Of a stretch of 20,117 bases of DNA, positions 10,566-19,622 are shown one piece after another. Made by a program: the position numbers and the translations under genes. Position 1 is the first letter of the stretch. The number at the start of each line of letters is the position of its first letter. The stretch spans positions 54,773-74,889 of the forward strand of contig NZ_QHJG01000002.1 of NCBI RefSeq assembly GCF_003184185.1, in the 5' to 3' direction. This DNA is from Legionella qingyii (GTDB lineage Bacteria > Pseudomonadota > Gammaproteobacteria > Legionellales > Legionellaceae). Under the pieces are notes generated by a model. That model was not told the origin of the DNA. It saw only the letters and a program-made list of their open reading frames with translations, and searched no databases.

Positions 10566-11588
10566 TACTTTAGTAATCAGTTCCGCTTTTTCCTTGGACC
10601 TTAAACCTACCTTCTTCAACGTTACGGACTTATGCCGCAGTTGCTACATAATTAATTCTAATTTTTTTGTCGCTAAACACCATGACTATAGGTATATATA
10701 AGGACCCTACTTACCCGAGTTCGCTGATAGGGGCATGGCTACTGACATCCGGTACTCAAAAGACCACTTTAACAACGTTATCCGGTCCTTCACGTTCCTG
10801 ATGTACATCCTGTTGCTCAAAGACCACTTCCTGTAAATTGTACACCAAAGACGGCTTTAACGGCGCGTCCATTTGCAGTAGAAACGGCATTATGAAATCC
10901 ACACCCGCAGTTATCTGGTCCTACGAAGCGTCTTATAGATAGATAAGGACGGTGGTTACAATAGCAAGAAGGTCTATTGTAATGGCTGCTTGTCCGGAGT
11001 TAAGAACTAGGGAAACCGTTACGTTGAGTGACACGGAACCGAAAACTACATCAACCTCTTCTACATAACTAATGACCACGACCTGGATAACCCCAATACC
11101 GTCGTCGTTATCATTCTGTATATCCACGAGCAGTACATCAGTAATGCCTACACTTACTAATGGCAAACCTAAATCGGGCATTTTACCCACATTGAGCACG
11201 TCATTTACAATTTATACTTTTCGACCGACTACAATGACGTCTCGACCCGTACGACCTCCCCAAGCTGCATCCGAACCTCTACAGTCCTTTAGGATACCGC
11301 GAATTACTATACTACTTTCGTTACTTGGTACCGCCTGTACACCGGTACAATCCATAAGGAGGAGTCCTTTGTCGATAACTAACCTTGGTTCAATAAAAAT
11401 TTCCTAACCATTAATTTCCATAGATGCCCGCACTTTACAAACTTTGGACCATGTTTTACTAACGATACAATGTTTCGCCTGACCTATAAAGTGGTCAACA
11501 TTGCGTAGCAAAGGGTCACCTACTAATGGTTGTCCGTAAAGTTTAATACCGTAGTCCAGTTAGTCCATTTCATTAAGAACTAACCATC
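10566..11588. CDS. tdh: L-threonine 3-dehydrogenase (mirror reading, rightward)
   Basis: 340 aa, against 341 in E. coli (restored: 8530-9552, -). It oxidises threonine to 2-amino-3-ketobutyrate with NAD+, feeding Kbl. It belongs to the zinc-dependent medium-chain dehydrogenases: catalytic zinc ligands in AICGTDIHIY (C38) and VGHEFSGE, and the structural zinc cluster in CGFCRNCRAGKRHLC. The C-terminus contains [20 protein letters not shown], specific to Tdh. The start ATG has GAGGT at 10555-10559 upstream. With kbl immediately before it, this is the standard kbl-tdh pair. Confidence 0.95.
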
Positions 11589-11632
11589 TTCTGGTACTTA
11601 AAACTTATCGTTATCATTTCTATAACAACATT

Positions 11633-11712
11633 GGCCCACTCCCGAACTGGCATTATGGGCCTTTATAGCTCATAATAAAGGGGCCCAATACCGCCACGGA
11701 GTGGGTCCGATG
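11633..11712. repeat. Long imperfect palindrome between tdh and ettA
   Basis: In the complement reading CCGGGTGAGG (11633 on) pairs with CCTCACCCAGG ending at 11708. Inside, CCGTAATACCCGG pairs imperfectly with CCCCGGGTTATGGCGG, and AAATA-TATT closes the loop. The whole arm is about 35 bases. It carries TCACCCAGGCTAC (11700-11712), which recurs inverted in the hairpin at 14270-14307. It fits a dispersed palindromic repeat or MITE-like element; it would also form a strong RNA hairpin upstream of ettA. Confidence 0.6.
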
Positions 11713-11741
11713 TTTCTGTCAAATTTCTTCTGCCTCATCAA

Positions 11742-13415
11742 TACAGTGTTATATAAAAATGGTACTTAGCACAGTCGTTTTAACAACTTTTAGTCGCTAA
11801 ATAAAATTTTCTATAAAGTAACTCAAAAAAAGGACCGCGATTTTAGCCACAAAATCCTAACTTACCAAGACCATTTAGTTGAAATAATGCATAATACCGT
11901 CCACAACTATGAGTTAAACTTCCTCTCCGTTCCGGTGTTGGTCCTTAATTTTAGCCAATAGATCTTGTTCTTGGATTTAACCTAGGCCTATTTTGGCATG
12001 CCCTTCAACAACTTCTCCCGCACTTCCTTTACTTTCTTTTTGAACGTGCGAAGCTGCTTTAATCATACGCGAAACGTCTTGGTTACTCACTGCTACTTTA
12101 CTTATGCAACGAACGACTCGTTCCACTCAACGTTTTACGATAACTTCGTCCACCGCCAACCCTAAATCTATCCTTCAACCTACAACGACGACTACGCGAC
12201 GCTAATGGACTAACCTTACGACAACACCCATTTAATAGTCCTCCACTCGCAGCGGCTCAACGTAATACAGCCAATAACGAAAGATTGGGGCTATACAACA
12301 ACGAACTACTTGGTTGGTTGGTAAATCTACGTCTTAGACATCGTACCAATCTTGTAATAGAACTTTCAAAAGGACCATGACATCAACGTTAATGGGTGCT
12401 AGCTATAAAGAACCTATTACGCCGTCTCACCTATAATCTTAACCTAGCACCACTTCCCTATGGAATATTTCCATTGATGAGAAGGACCGAACTCGTTTTT
12501 CTTCGTGCAGATCTCTACCTCGTCTTCGTTCTTCTACGTGTATACGCACGTTACTTTCGTCTCAATCTCACCCAAGCGTGGAGTGGATTTCCTGCAGTAC
12601 GATTTTTATTTCGAGCGGAACGAGCTAAACTTCTTTACTTAAGCTTCCTTAAAGTTTTTGCATTACTTTGTTTACTTTATATGTAAGGTGGACCTCTCGC
12701 AAACCCACTAGACCAAGAACTTCCTCTTTTTTAGTGGTTTAGTAAACCTCTAGCTTAGAATTAACTGTTAAATCTAAAATTTGAGGGATTTCCCCCATAA
12801 AATCCCTAATAACCAGGATTGCCTCGTCCATTCAGATGTAAAAACTTTTACTAATGACCAGTTCTTCTCGGCCTACTACCCCAATAGGCATAACCCCTTT
12901 GCCATGTTAACCGAATGCATCTGGTTAATGCACTACTTAATTTAGGGTTATTTTGTCATACCCTTCTCTAAAGACTACCAGTACTGTATTACGTTCATCC
13001 ATCAAAAGTTTACGGAAGTGCACGAATACATCCGGCGAAATTGAAATTTCCATCGCTAGTTGTTTTCTTTTACAGGGTTGAAAGGCCCCCACTTGCATTA
13101 GCGCAAGTAAATCGTTTTAATAACTTTTCACCACCCTTACATAATGATGAACTGCTTGGATCATTACTAAACCTACAACTTTGAGATGCACGAAACCTTC
13201 TGCGCTAAGAGTTAAAGGGACCAACACAACAACACTAGAGTGTACTATCTACCAAGAATCTATCTTAAACATGAGTGAACTACCGAAAACTTCCACTAAG
13301 TGTTTAATGGAAATAGCTTCCTTTAATGTCACTAATACTTCGCCTATCTTCTGCGGCAAACCCACTACTTCGCCTATCCGGCAGTGCATAATTTATGTCT
13401 TTTAACCTTAGTATT
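11742..13415. CDS. ettA: Energy-dependent translational throttle protein EttA, ABC-F ATPase (mirror reading, rightward)
   Basis: 557 aa, against 555 in E. coli (restored: 6703-8376, -). EttA binds the ribosomal E site and gates entry into elongation according to the ATP/ADP ratio. It has no membrane domain. Two ABC domains are visible: Walker A GLNGSGKST (residues 39-47) and GPNGAGKST (358-366), with an SGGERRRVALCRLLLS signature in the first. The start MSQYIFTMNRVSKIV and the end GNYSDYEADRRRRLGDEADRP are diagnostic of EttA over other ABC-F members. The start ATG is preceded by ACGGAG. A long palindrome lies in the leader, and a stem-loop follows the stop. Confidence 0.96.
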
Positions 13416-13453
13416 CAAAATTAACTTGCATAGTTTTAACTTTATAGTTTACT

Positions 13454-13482
13454 TCTATTCATCATTTGCATTGATGAATAGA
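13454..13482. terminator. Stem-loop after ettA, possible terminator
   Basis: An 11-bp perfect stem, AGATAAGTAGT and ACTACTTATCT in the complement reading, with a 7-base loop, 38 bases after the ettA stop. It lacks a following T tract, so termination is likely but not certain. Confidence 0.45.
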
Positions 13483-13620
13483 GAGTGACGTCCAGATCTC
13501 TCGGATACGACTGGTTAAAGATCTAGAGCGCCATTAAACATTGATAAGCTTCCCTTTACGCTAGATCCCTTTTCTTTCTCTTAAAGTTCTTTCAAAATTA
13601 GTTCACCTCTATTTTAAATT

Positions 13621-14226
13621 TACTTATTCAACAAAACCCGTCCAAACAATGACACATAACCCCCCAATTGTAGGACACAACTCTTACTAGGCAGATGAAA
13701 TTAATGTCTACTGCGTCCAATACACGTAGCTTGTCAAGTGATATGTTTCCTATTTGCTCCAGCACTAATAAAAGGCGTCTTCTAAGTCCGTTGTCCACTT
13801 TTTGCGAAATAAAAACTAGGTTTTCAAAGACGTACCCGACGAATGCTACTCCTACCATTAGCTAATAACTGACCACCACCTAGTCGTCCATAACTAAAGA
13901 CACTTCTTTTAAGTTTGGTTAGCACGGCTTGACAATGACCTTGAAAATTTCAAATATTAGCTTCCCCTCGGCTAACGTTTAGACCCCTTATAGGACATCT
14001 ATGATTTCCGCCGCGATTTTACGGAATAACGTGAATGAAAATAGTTCCTATATGGCAGGTGCGTCGTATGCTACAAGGACTTGTGGGTAGGTCGGTACCG
14101 ACGTATGCATAAAAGGGTTCACGACGGTTTACCAATTCACTTTTGAAAAAGTTTTATCCATGTTTTCAATAACAAAATCTTATAGGTTTACTTCGCCCAC
14201 GGTTAGTTGGACGACATGTACGTATT
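13621..14226. CDS. L,D-transpeptidase (YkuD) lipoprotein (mirror reading, rightward)
   Basis: 201 aa (restored: 5892-6497, -). The first 19 residues are a lipoprotein signal with lipobox LTSC (C19), so the mature protein should be lipid-anchored in the envelope. The C-terminal half carries the L,D-transpeptidase catalytic motif: YTVHAAYDVP followed by SSHGCIRIF, with catalytic C161 and H147, H159. These enzymes form or cut 3-3 peptidoglycan cross-links, or attach proteins to peptidoglycan. Extra cysteines (DFCEENSNQSC, ADCKSG, PYCTYF) may form disulfides. GTGGAG lies 13-18 bases before the ATG. A compact hairpin follows the stop. The exact transpeptidase subtype is not resolved. Confidence 0.87.
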
Positions 14227-14231
14227 ACTCG

Positions 14232-14252
14232 CCTCTACTTAATAAGTAGAGG
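14232..14252. terminator. Hairpin terminator after the L,D-transpeptidase gene
   Basis: GGAGATGA and TCATCTCC in the complement reading flank a 5-base loop, five bases past the transpeptidase stop, followed by CCCTAAGTTT. Position and stem strength fit an intrinsic terminator, possibly serving both convergent genes. Confidence 0.55.
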
Positions 14253-14269
14253 GGATTCAAATTAAAGTG

Positions 14270-14307
14270 ATATCGGACCCACTGCGCTTACGCCTTGGGT
14301 CCGATAT
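14270..14307. repeat. 12-bp perfect hairpin between convergent genes
   Basis: TATAGCCTGGGT (14270-14281) and ACCCAGGCTATA (14296-14307) in the complement reading form a perfect stem around GACGCGAATGCGGA. It lies between the convergent transpeptidase and IcmL-like genes. It shares TAGCCTGGGTGA, inverted, with the palindrome ahead of ettA, so it is probably a member of the same dispersed repeat family and may also terminate the leftward gene. Confidence 0.65.
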
Positions 14308-14345
14308 TTAAAAGTCCATCCTTGCCGTTATAAGGCTTAATTCTT

Positions 14346-15242
14346 GATGACCCCACCCTCGCTTCCAACACAGCTCGAGAAAAGACCGTTTCATCCAACA
14401 GGTCATCATCGACCACTGACTCAGCGACTCCCTAAACGTCATCAACCAACACACCAACAGTAACCTCAACTGCCACATCGACCTAAACCACGTCAACTCG
14501 ATCAACCTCAACATCATAAAAGTCACAAACCTAAGTACTGTCACCGTCCTAATCCCAATTTTAGACCACCATCAAAAACTCAATGACAGGGAGAACCTCG
14601 TCGTTAGTAGACTCATTAAGGGTTCAGGGGTCAATAGAATGCCGGATATCAGTGTAGTTGTGACTCATTAACACAATGAAAAAGAAACAGTAAGACTATT
14701 TGTTGAACGTTTCCGTTTAATTAAAAGGTAACTAACAGAAAGCGAAGACAATTCTATTGAACAGGTAGGTGAACTGACGAGTGTCAATCAAAAACTCTAA
14801 ATTACCGAAGGTCTAATGGACTAAAAACGTTTCGTCATAATTTAGGTCAGGTAGGAACGAGTCACTTTGTTCCAACGTTAAAAACGTCAACTCGCAGATT
14901 TAATAAACCCAGTTTCAGTTTTCTAACTCAGTGACGAAAACGTCGGGTAAAGTCTTGGTTACTAACTAGTTATCAAAACCAAAGACGTCCATAAAATATG
15001 AGTGTTAACTAACCACGACGCCCACGGACACGACCTAAATAACTACCATATAAAACTGGACCTCCGCAACCGCATCGCCTCCCAACAACATGTCACGGAA
15101 CTCAAACTCCGACCCCGCATCTTCCCCCGACAACATGGCACCGACCTCAAACGCCGCCTCCACAATGACCGACTCATTGTAGTCGTACATGAACTCATGG
15201 TTCATCGCGTTTGTCTCATGAGGGATCATTACACAAGAAGTA
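14346..15242. CDS. Secreted DotI/IcmL-like protein with Pro/Thr-rich flanks (mirror reading, leftward)
   Basis: 298 aa (restored: 4876-5772, +). Residues 1-20 form a signal peptide (MKNTLLGSTLFALLGTQVHA); ~21-78 are a Pro/Gln/Thr-rich linker. Residues ~80-218 resemble the periplasmic domain of DotI/IcmL, an inner-membrane core component of type IVB secretion: LVLKWAAKAVTQSFDFD, CFTEQGWTGFNTALQKSGN, IKSQKLTVSS, QWKINLPLQVVYQ and GDLGITQMI. The tail, 222-298, is rich in Thr, Pro and Ser and looks disordered. Unlike true IcmL it has a cleavable-looking signal instead of a membrane anchor. It probably acts in the periplasm; I infer an accessory role, not the canonical core subunit. The ATG has TAAGGAG upstream and lies 12 bases after the hutG stop. 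Confidence 0.8.
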
Positions 15243-15254
15243 CTTTAACTGAGG

Positions 15255-16214
15255 AATTTATCATACATCGTTAAGACGCTATTATTCTCGTCGGTCAGAT
15301 CGTCAAAAAACAAGAACTAGGTTTCCGCCACTATCAAGTCGCTGTAGTTTTGATTGATGAAACGGTGAAACTTATTACATAAAGTTCTCACCATGTTAAA
15401 CGGTCCCTCACTCAGGATTTCCAACCCCACGTGAGTGCGGTCCTCGTTTACTGAGTCGATCTTGTAGATTTGTCTCACAGTCTATTTATACTAGGTCTAA
15501 CTCGTACTTTAGTAGCTCTTTACGGTTTACGGTGCGATTCGACAAGCTTATATTGAGAAGTCGTCAGTTTATTAATTGTAATTCGAGCAGTCGAGCAAGT
15601 TTTTCCCTTCTCCATAAAGGGTAAAAAACCTAAGGTTATGTCGTTATTAATTTCCCAACCGATAAAAGAAATGTCATGCGACGTTAAACACTTTTCCCTC
15701 AAGGACTACATGGACCGACTAAAAAAACCACCCCAGAATTTAGTTTTACACGTAGTTTTAATTATTAAGGATTAAATCATATTACCCCGCGGTTTGGAAC
15801 TATTACAGGGGTCCGTTAAAGTACCGGAGGTGGATTCCGTTGACAAACTACTGGAACAACTACTGTTTTTGACTAATTTAACCGTTTAACTCAAACGCGT
15901 CAAAGGTCGAGTAGAAGAAGTGTTTTTTATCATGGATTTAGTTTTTAACCGAATAGCTATCTTGTACCCTCGAAACGATTAACACAAAACTAAACTAGGC
16001 CGGGATTAAAACGAGGACCAGAAGGGTATAATGCTGCTTATGGACGTAGCGACCGTTTTGGTTCATTTTGGCAAAAAAAGAGAAAGCACTAATCTAGCCA
16101 AACAAAATGTCCTTTTTATTAAAAAACTTTCTTGGCAAGTCGTAATTAGCATAGAAAAGATGGAACGGTCTCACGTCCTAACCGTGCAACCATTAACCTT
16201 TCTACAAGTTTGTA
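15255..16214. CDS. hutG: Formimidoylglutamase HutG, arginase-family metalloenzyme (mirror reading, leftward)
   Basis: 319 aa (restored: 3904-4863, +). HutG hydrolyses N-formimidoyl-L-glutamate to glutamate and formamide, the final step of histidine degradation. The ureohydrolase metal motifs are visible: LGGGHE (H131), NFDAHFD (D154, H156, D158) and CLDVLAESFAPGVSAPQP (D250); SFDVAEL is at 288-294. In the third motif the first Asp of the usual DxD is Cys (C248); this occurs in some HutG lineages as far as I recall. AGGGAG precedes the ATG. hutI, the preceding pathway step, is about 1.5 kb away on the opposite strand. The IcmL-like gene follows at 12 bases. Confidence 0.9.
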
Positions 16215-16340
16215 ATTTAAGAGGGAGACGAGTTTACTACTACAATGTTAAATAGATTCTACGCAAAATATTTTTAGACGTAAATAGGAATAGGTAATTT
16301 AGGATGATTATAAATAAGAATTCGATAGAATTGAGACTCG

Positions 16341-16748
16341 AATTTACGTTAACTATCGTTGATGAAATCTTTTTAGACGTAATATTCAATGTCATGTCGA
16401 AAAACAAAGACGTCCTTAGTAAACTTAGTTAACTTAAAACCATAAACATATAAGTGTCCGTTAGGTTCAAAGAACAAGTGGTTTACAGGTACAATTAAAA
16501 AATAAAAAACTTCTGAGCCATAGTCCACGTTCCGAACGTACAAGAAATCCTACAGGACTTATTTTACACTATGCAAGTTTTACTAACCGCAGTAAATTAA
16601 ATAGGCTCTTAAGTAAGGTAAAACACTAAAGCACCACATTGCTAACTAAGCAAACTTATTGGACTCCCGTGACATAGCAACAACGTCTGCGATTCAACGT
16701 ATTGTGCTATACAGGATCTTTCTTCGACTACGTTTGTCCTCAAGAGTA
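16341..16748. CDS. STY0301-like small secreted protein (mirror reading, leftward)
   Basis: 135 aa (restored: 3370-3777, +). Residues 1-22 are a signal peptide ending LASA, followed by TTIQCPQ. The second half has the pattern LTWTFGEQETWIACEYTNTK, then QLIQMIPAETKSCTVTYN, which resembles the STY0301 family of small periplasmic proteins of unknown function. Three mature cysteines (CPQ, WIACEY, SCTVTY) plus a terminal NCI could form two disulfides. It is upstream of hutG by about 126 bases, which hold no convincing gene. A 16-base near-duplicate (TGCAGATTTTT followed by TAAA) occurs inside its 3' end and again at about 16265-16280. The family assignment is from pattern memory and is moderate. 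Confidence 0.72.
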
Positions 16749-16783
16749 AAACTAACCGGAAGCTAATAAAATAATAACTTAAG

Positions 16784-16809
16784 TAATATTGTACTACCAC
16801 AGCACAGTT
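16784..16809. promoter_or_regulatory. Possible promoter for the STY0301-like gene (mirror reading, leftward)
   Basis: Reading right to left, TTGACA (16809-16804) and a perfect TATAAT (16789-16784) with TG one base upstream, as in an extended -10. The spacer is only 14 bases, so the -10 may work with a different -35. For the divergent dehydrogenase gene, TATTAT with an upstream TGG lies at 16899-16904 in the complement reading, and a small palindrome GCATAAAATTATGC sits at 16865-16878. Confidence 0.4.
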
Positions 16810-16941
16810 TTCTAAACTAAGGACAGGTTAGATATTGTCTTAAATGAATAGGTCGTTACGTGCGCGTATTTTAATACGGTTGAAATAAGTTACAGACCAT
16901 AATAAATAGCGTGCAATTTATTTTTTCTCATTCTCCTATAA

Positions 16942-17622
16942 CACTAACAATAATGGCCACCTCCTTCACCCTATCCTTCTAGTAATCGAAAAAGAAACCG
17001 TTTTGCTCTCGTTAGTTAGAATCAACATCCCGCTTGTCTCTTCCGAAACGTTCTTTGTCGTCGAAAAAGACTTTTGTAGGTTATGTAAACGCGGCTACAT
17101 AGTTGTACACTTCCCAACCGCAGTTAATTTTTAGCAAACGTGCTACAGTTAGTTTAATCGCGAGAACAATTGTTACGTCCTTGAAATTTAGGTAACCAAG
17201 GGTACTTCCTTTAACTAGGATTTCTGACCTTAGTTTGTAATTTATGTTTAAACTTACGCCGGGAAAAAGAAGGTGTTAATTAGATACTATTTAACTGACT
17301 ACCGGCACAAAATTTATAGCCAAGACCTCGACGGATAAAGCGCTAATCTCCGACCCGACGTATAACACATAGATTTCGGCGGAATAGCTACAATTGGTTC
17401 ACGACCGTCGACCTTAGACTAAGTTAACGAAAACGATCACAATACGGACCCTATTAACTATGTTTATACGTTCGTTAGCGAGCTTCATTTCTTTTAGGAC
17501 TAATACTCTTTTAATCGAAAATATTCGCGAACTTTCTACTTTTAGCTAACCAAAGTGGGCTCTGTCAGCGACTTAAAAACTGAACCGAAAACAACCTACA
17601 TCTGTTCCTGTGAATATACAGA
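16942..17622. CDS. Short-chain dehydrogenase/reductase (mirror reading, rightward)
   Basis: 226 aa (restored: 2496-3176, -). A classical SDR with an NAD(P)-binding TGGGSGIG at residues 5-12, VNNAG at 76-80, the catalytic serine in NIGSGAA (S128), and YCVSK (Y141, K145). The substrate is not evident; the short length and VGRTE after the second strand fit small cytoplasmic NADP-dependent reductases, but this is inference. The GTG start is supported by AAGAGGAT upstream; it leaves almost no residues before the Rossmann strand, which is typical. It precedes hutI by 80 bases in the same direction and may share its transcript. Confidence 0.88.
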
Positions 17623-17702
17623 TTTCTTACCCTATATATACTATGCTTCGTGGTATTTCGGACCGAATTCGGAGGAGTAGTTCAAGTTGTAACCCTAAAA
17701 AT

Positions 17703-18926
17703 TACGGACAGACGCTGTTTAATAATAATTTACGCTGCTGGTAGCTACGAGTTCCTTTAGTTAATTGCGTTGTTCGACAACGCTAATTTCTCCCAGAATA
17801 ACAGACCACACCCCGCGTTCGTGTTAACGGTTTTGTTAAAATACTTCGGGGCGTAGTTCTTCTTACAGTCCCCGTTAATTAATGGGGTCCAGAATAGCTA
17901 ACGGTATGAGTAAACCAAATGCCCCCATTAGCCAGCTGACTTAAAGTTTACTTTGACCGACCACAGTCAATACGGGTTTAACGATTTTGCCCACCACCTT
18001 AAAATAGATGACAGGCCGTGTGAGCTCGGCGAAGACTTCTCCTCAACTAGTTTGTTAGAAACGGTTCTTAAGAACGAAATGCTCGACTGCCACATTGATG
18101 TCACCTTTAATTCAGTCCAATACCGAACCTAAACCGATTACTTAACTTTTACGAATCTCATCGATTTGCAAATCCGCTTAATCGCCCGAATTCCCAATCT
18201 TTTTGGAAGGAACCTCGGGTACGTTATCCGGGACTTAAAGTTCCTTTGTCGGTTCGCATATAACTACATGAAACAGTTCTTTACGACGGACGTAATACAC
18301 TTCTCTTAAACCATCTACGTCACCTACATAAAACACTCAGGTAACGAAAAAGTAACTTTGTTTGACTCGTTCAAAAGCGTCGGCGAGTCCTTAATTTCGA
18401 GGGGTATTTTACAGTGCGGCTCGTTAATAGGTTATAGCCTCGTTCGTTCGAACGTCGACTCAAACCACGAAATAGAACACTAGTAAACCTCAAAAATCTA
18501 CTTTTTCCGCGTAGACGATACCGTTACCGTTTGTGTCAACGACAAAACGAAGGACCACGAATAATGAAAAACGCACTTTTCGTTTTTGGAGGCCATCTTA
18601 ATGACGCCGCTCGACCCCATCCATACCGACAACGATGGCTAACATTAGGACCAAGTAGTGGTTGATGCAGTAATGCAAACTACTACTCATACCGAACGGT
18701 TAAGAAAAGTAATTGCCAAGGGCTTCGAAATCGACGTCAGTGGTCGGTTCGCCGTTCTCGTAATCCAAACGTTTTCCTCCATCCCTGATAACGACTTCCA
18801 TACTTGCGACTAAACTATACCACCAGACAATTACTGTCACGACGAGAAACAATAATGAAACGTATAGGAAATGGTGTAGCATACTACTAACGTCCCCTTA
18901 CCCAAAGATTTGGTCTATGAATGATC
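17703..18926. CDS. hutI: Imidazolonepropionase HutI (mirror reading, rightward)
   Basis: 407 aa, the usual family length (restored: 1192-2415, -). HutI hydrolyses imidazolone-5-propionate to N-formimidoyl-glutamate, the substrate of HutG. It is an amidohydrolase: the N-terminal CDKLLLNATTIDAQG is followed by the metal-binding ITPGLIDCHTHLVYGGNR (H68, H70). The C-terminal part ends MIAGEWVSKPDTY after EGMNADLIWW, the small beta-sandwich that closes the amidohydrolase fold. ATG at 17703 has only a weak TGGGAT upstream. The stop TAG overlaps the AGGA of the next gene's ribosome binding site. Confidence 0.92.
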
Positions 18927-18937
18927 CTTTTTTTACA

Positions 18938-19622
18938 TACAATTTTGGTGAATTTTGTTAAGATAGAAATTCATAATAGCATCCGAGCAAACGATGAACC
19001 CGGCATTTAGGCTATAGTTATTTTTTTCTTTGGGGGTATATATAATAACTACACTTTATAGGTGTTCCTAAATCACTAGGTGCATAATTACGTCATCATG
19101 TTCTGAAGTACCTTTTTTGGTTTTCTTCAAAAAAATTTCTTTAACGACGACTATGCCTGTAAGGACGTCTACGTGGACCTTTTAGGCCAAATTTACAGTG
19201 CATGAGAAACGGTATGTTTTGTTTTTTACGTAACTCGCAAAGAAAATTATAAAGATAAATGGTGGCTCCTCGACGTGTAGGAAGTTTATGCCAACCGTCA
19301 TAACTTAAAATAGGTACCTTCGGTCCAACTCAATCGACTGAATAAGGCTGGACTTTGCTTAATAAATTTTGGATATCGGTCAAAAACGTCATTTTTTTAA
19401 TGGCTCTTTTTAGAAAGTCTATTTTTTACCTAGCTTCTCCCATGATTCGGACATCTTTTTTTAATATTTTAGACCAGAAAAAGTCGTTTACCTTATTTAT
19501 AATAGAAACTATGCATAGTCCATCGTCGTATACAAATACCAGGCGTTTGTCATTTTTATGGAAACAGTGTCTAAAGAAGAAATAATTTAGGACTTCATTT
19601 TGTATCACAAACCCCAGCAATT
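18938..19622. pseudogene. RsiV/DUF3298-like secreted protein, frameshifted (mirror reading, rightward)
   Basis: About 227 aa if repaired (restored: 496-1180, -). A signal peptide lies at residues 1 to ~23 (MLKPLKTILSLSIIVGSFATWA). The body has YIIDVKYPQGFSDPRINAVVQ, then FNISIYHRGAAHPSNTVGSI, typical of the DUF3298/DUF4163 pair seen in RsiV-like proteins, and later VELADLFRPETNYLKPI and GPQTVKIPLSQISSLL. The frame breaks at the TTTT run at 19307-19310: the first frame stops at TGA 19328-19330, and removing one T restores IEFIHGSQVELADLF through TAA at 19620-19622. It is a recent pseudogene, a slippery site, or a sequencing error. TAGGA precedes the ATG. Confidence 0.78.

Noticed and set aside
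14340..14580. Low-complexity CA-rich stretch that might be a satellite or CRISPR-like repeat
   Set aside because: No regular unit or spacing; it is the coding sequence for the Thr/Pro/Ser-rich tail of the IcmL-like protein.
14990..15230. Conventional frames with histidine- and asparagine-rich product
   Set aside because: They are shadows of the Pro/Gln/Thr-rich linker of the IcmL-like gene; the repetitive composition creates open frames.
17615..17794. 60-codon rightward mirror frame overlapping the dehydrogenase stop
   Set aside because: It lacks a family match and overlaps the start of hutI in another frame; hutI is clearly the real gene.
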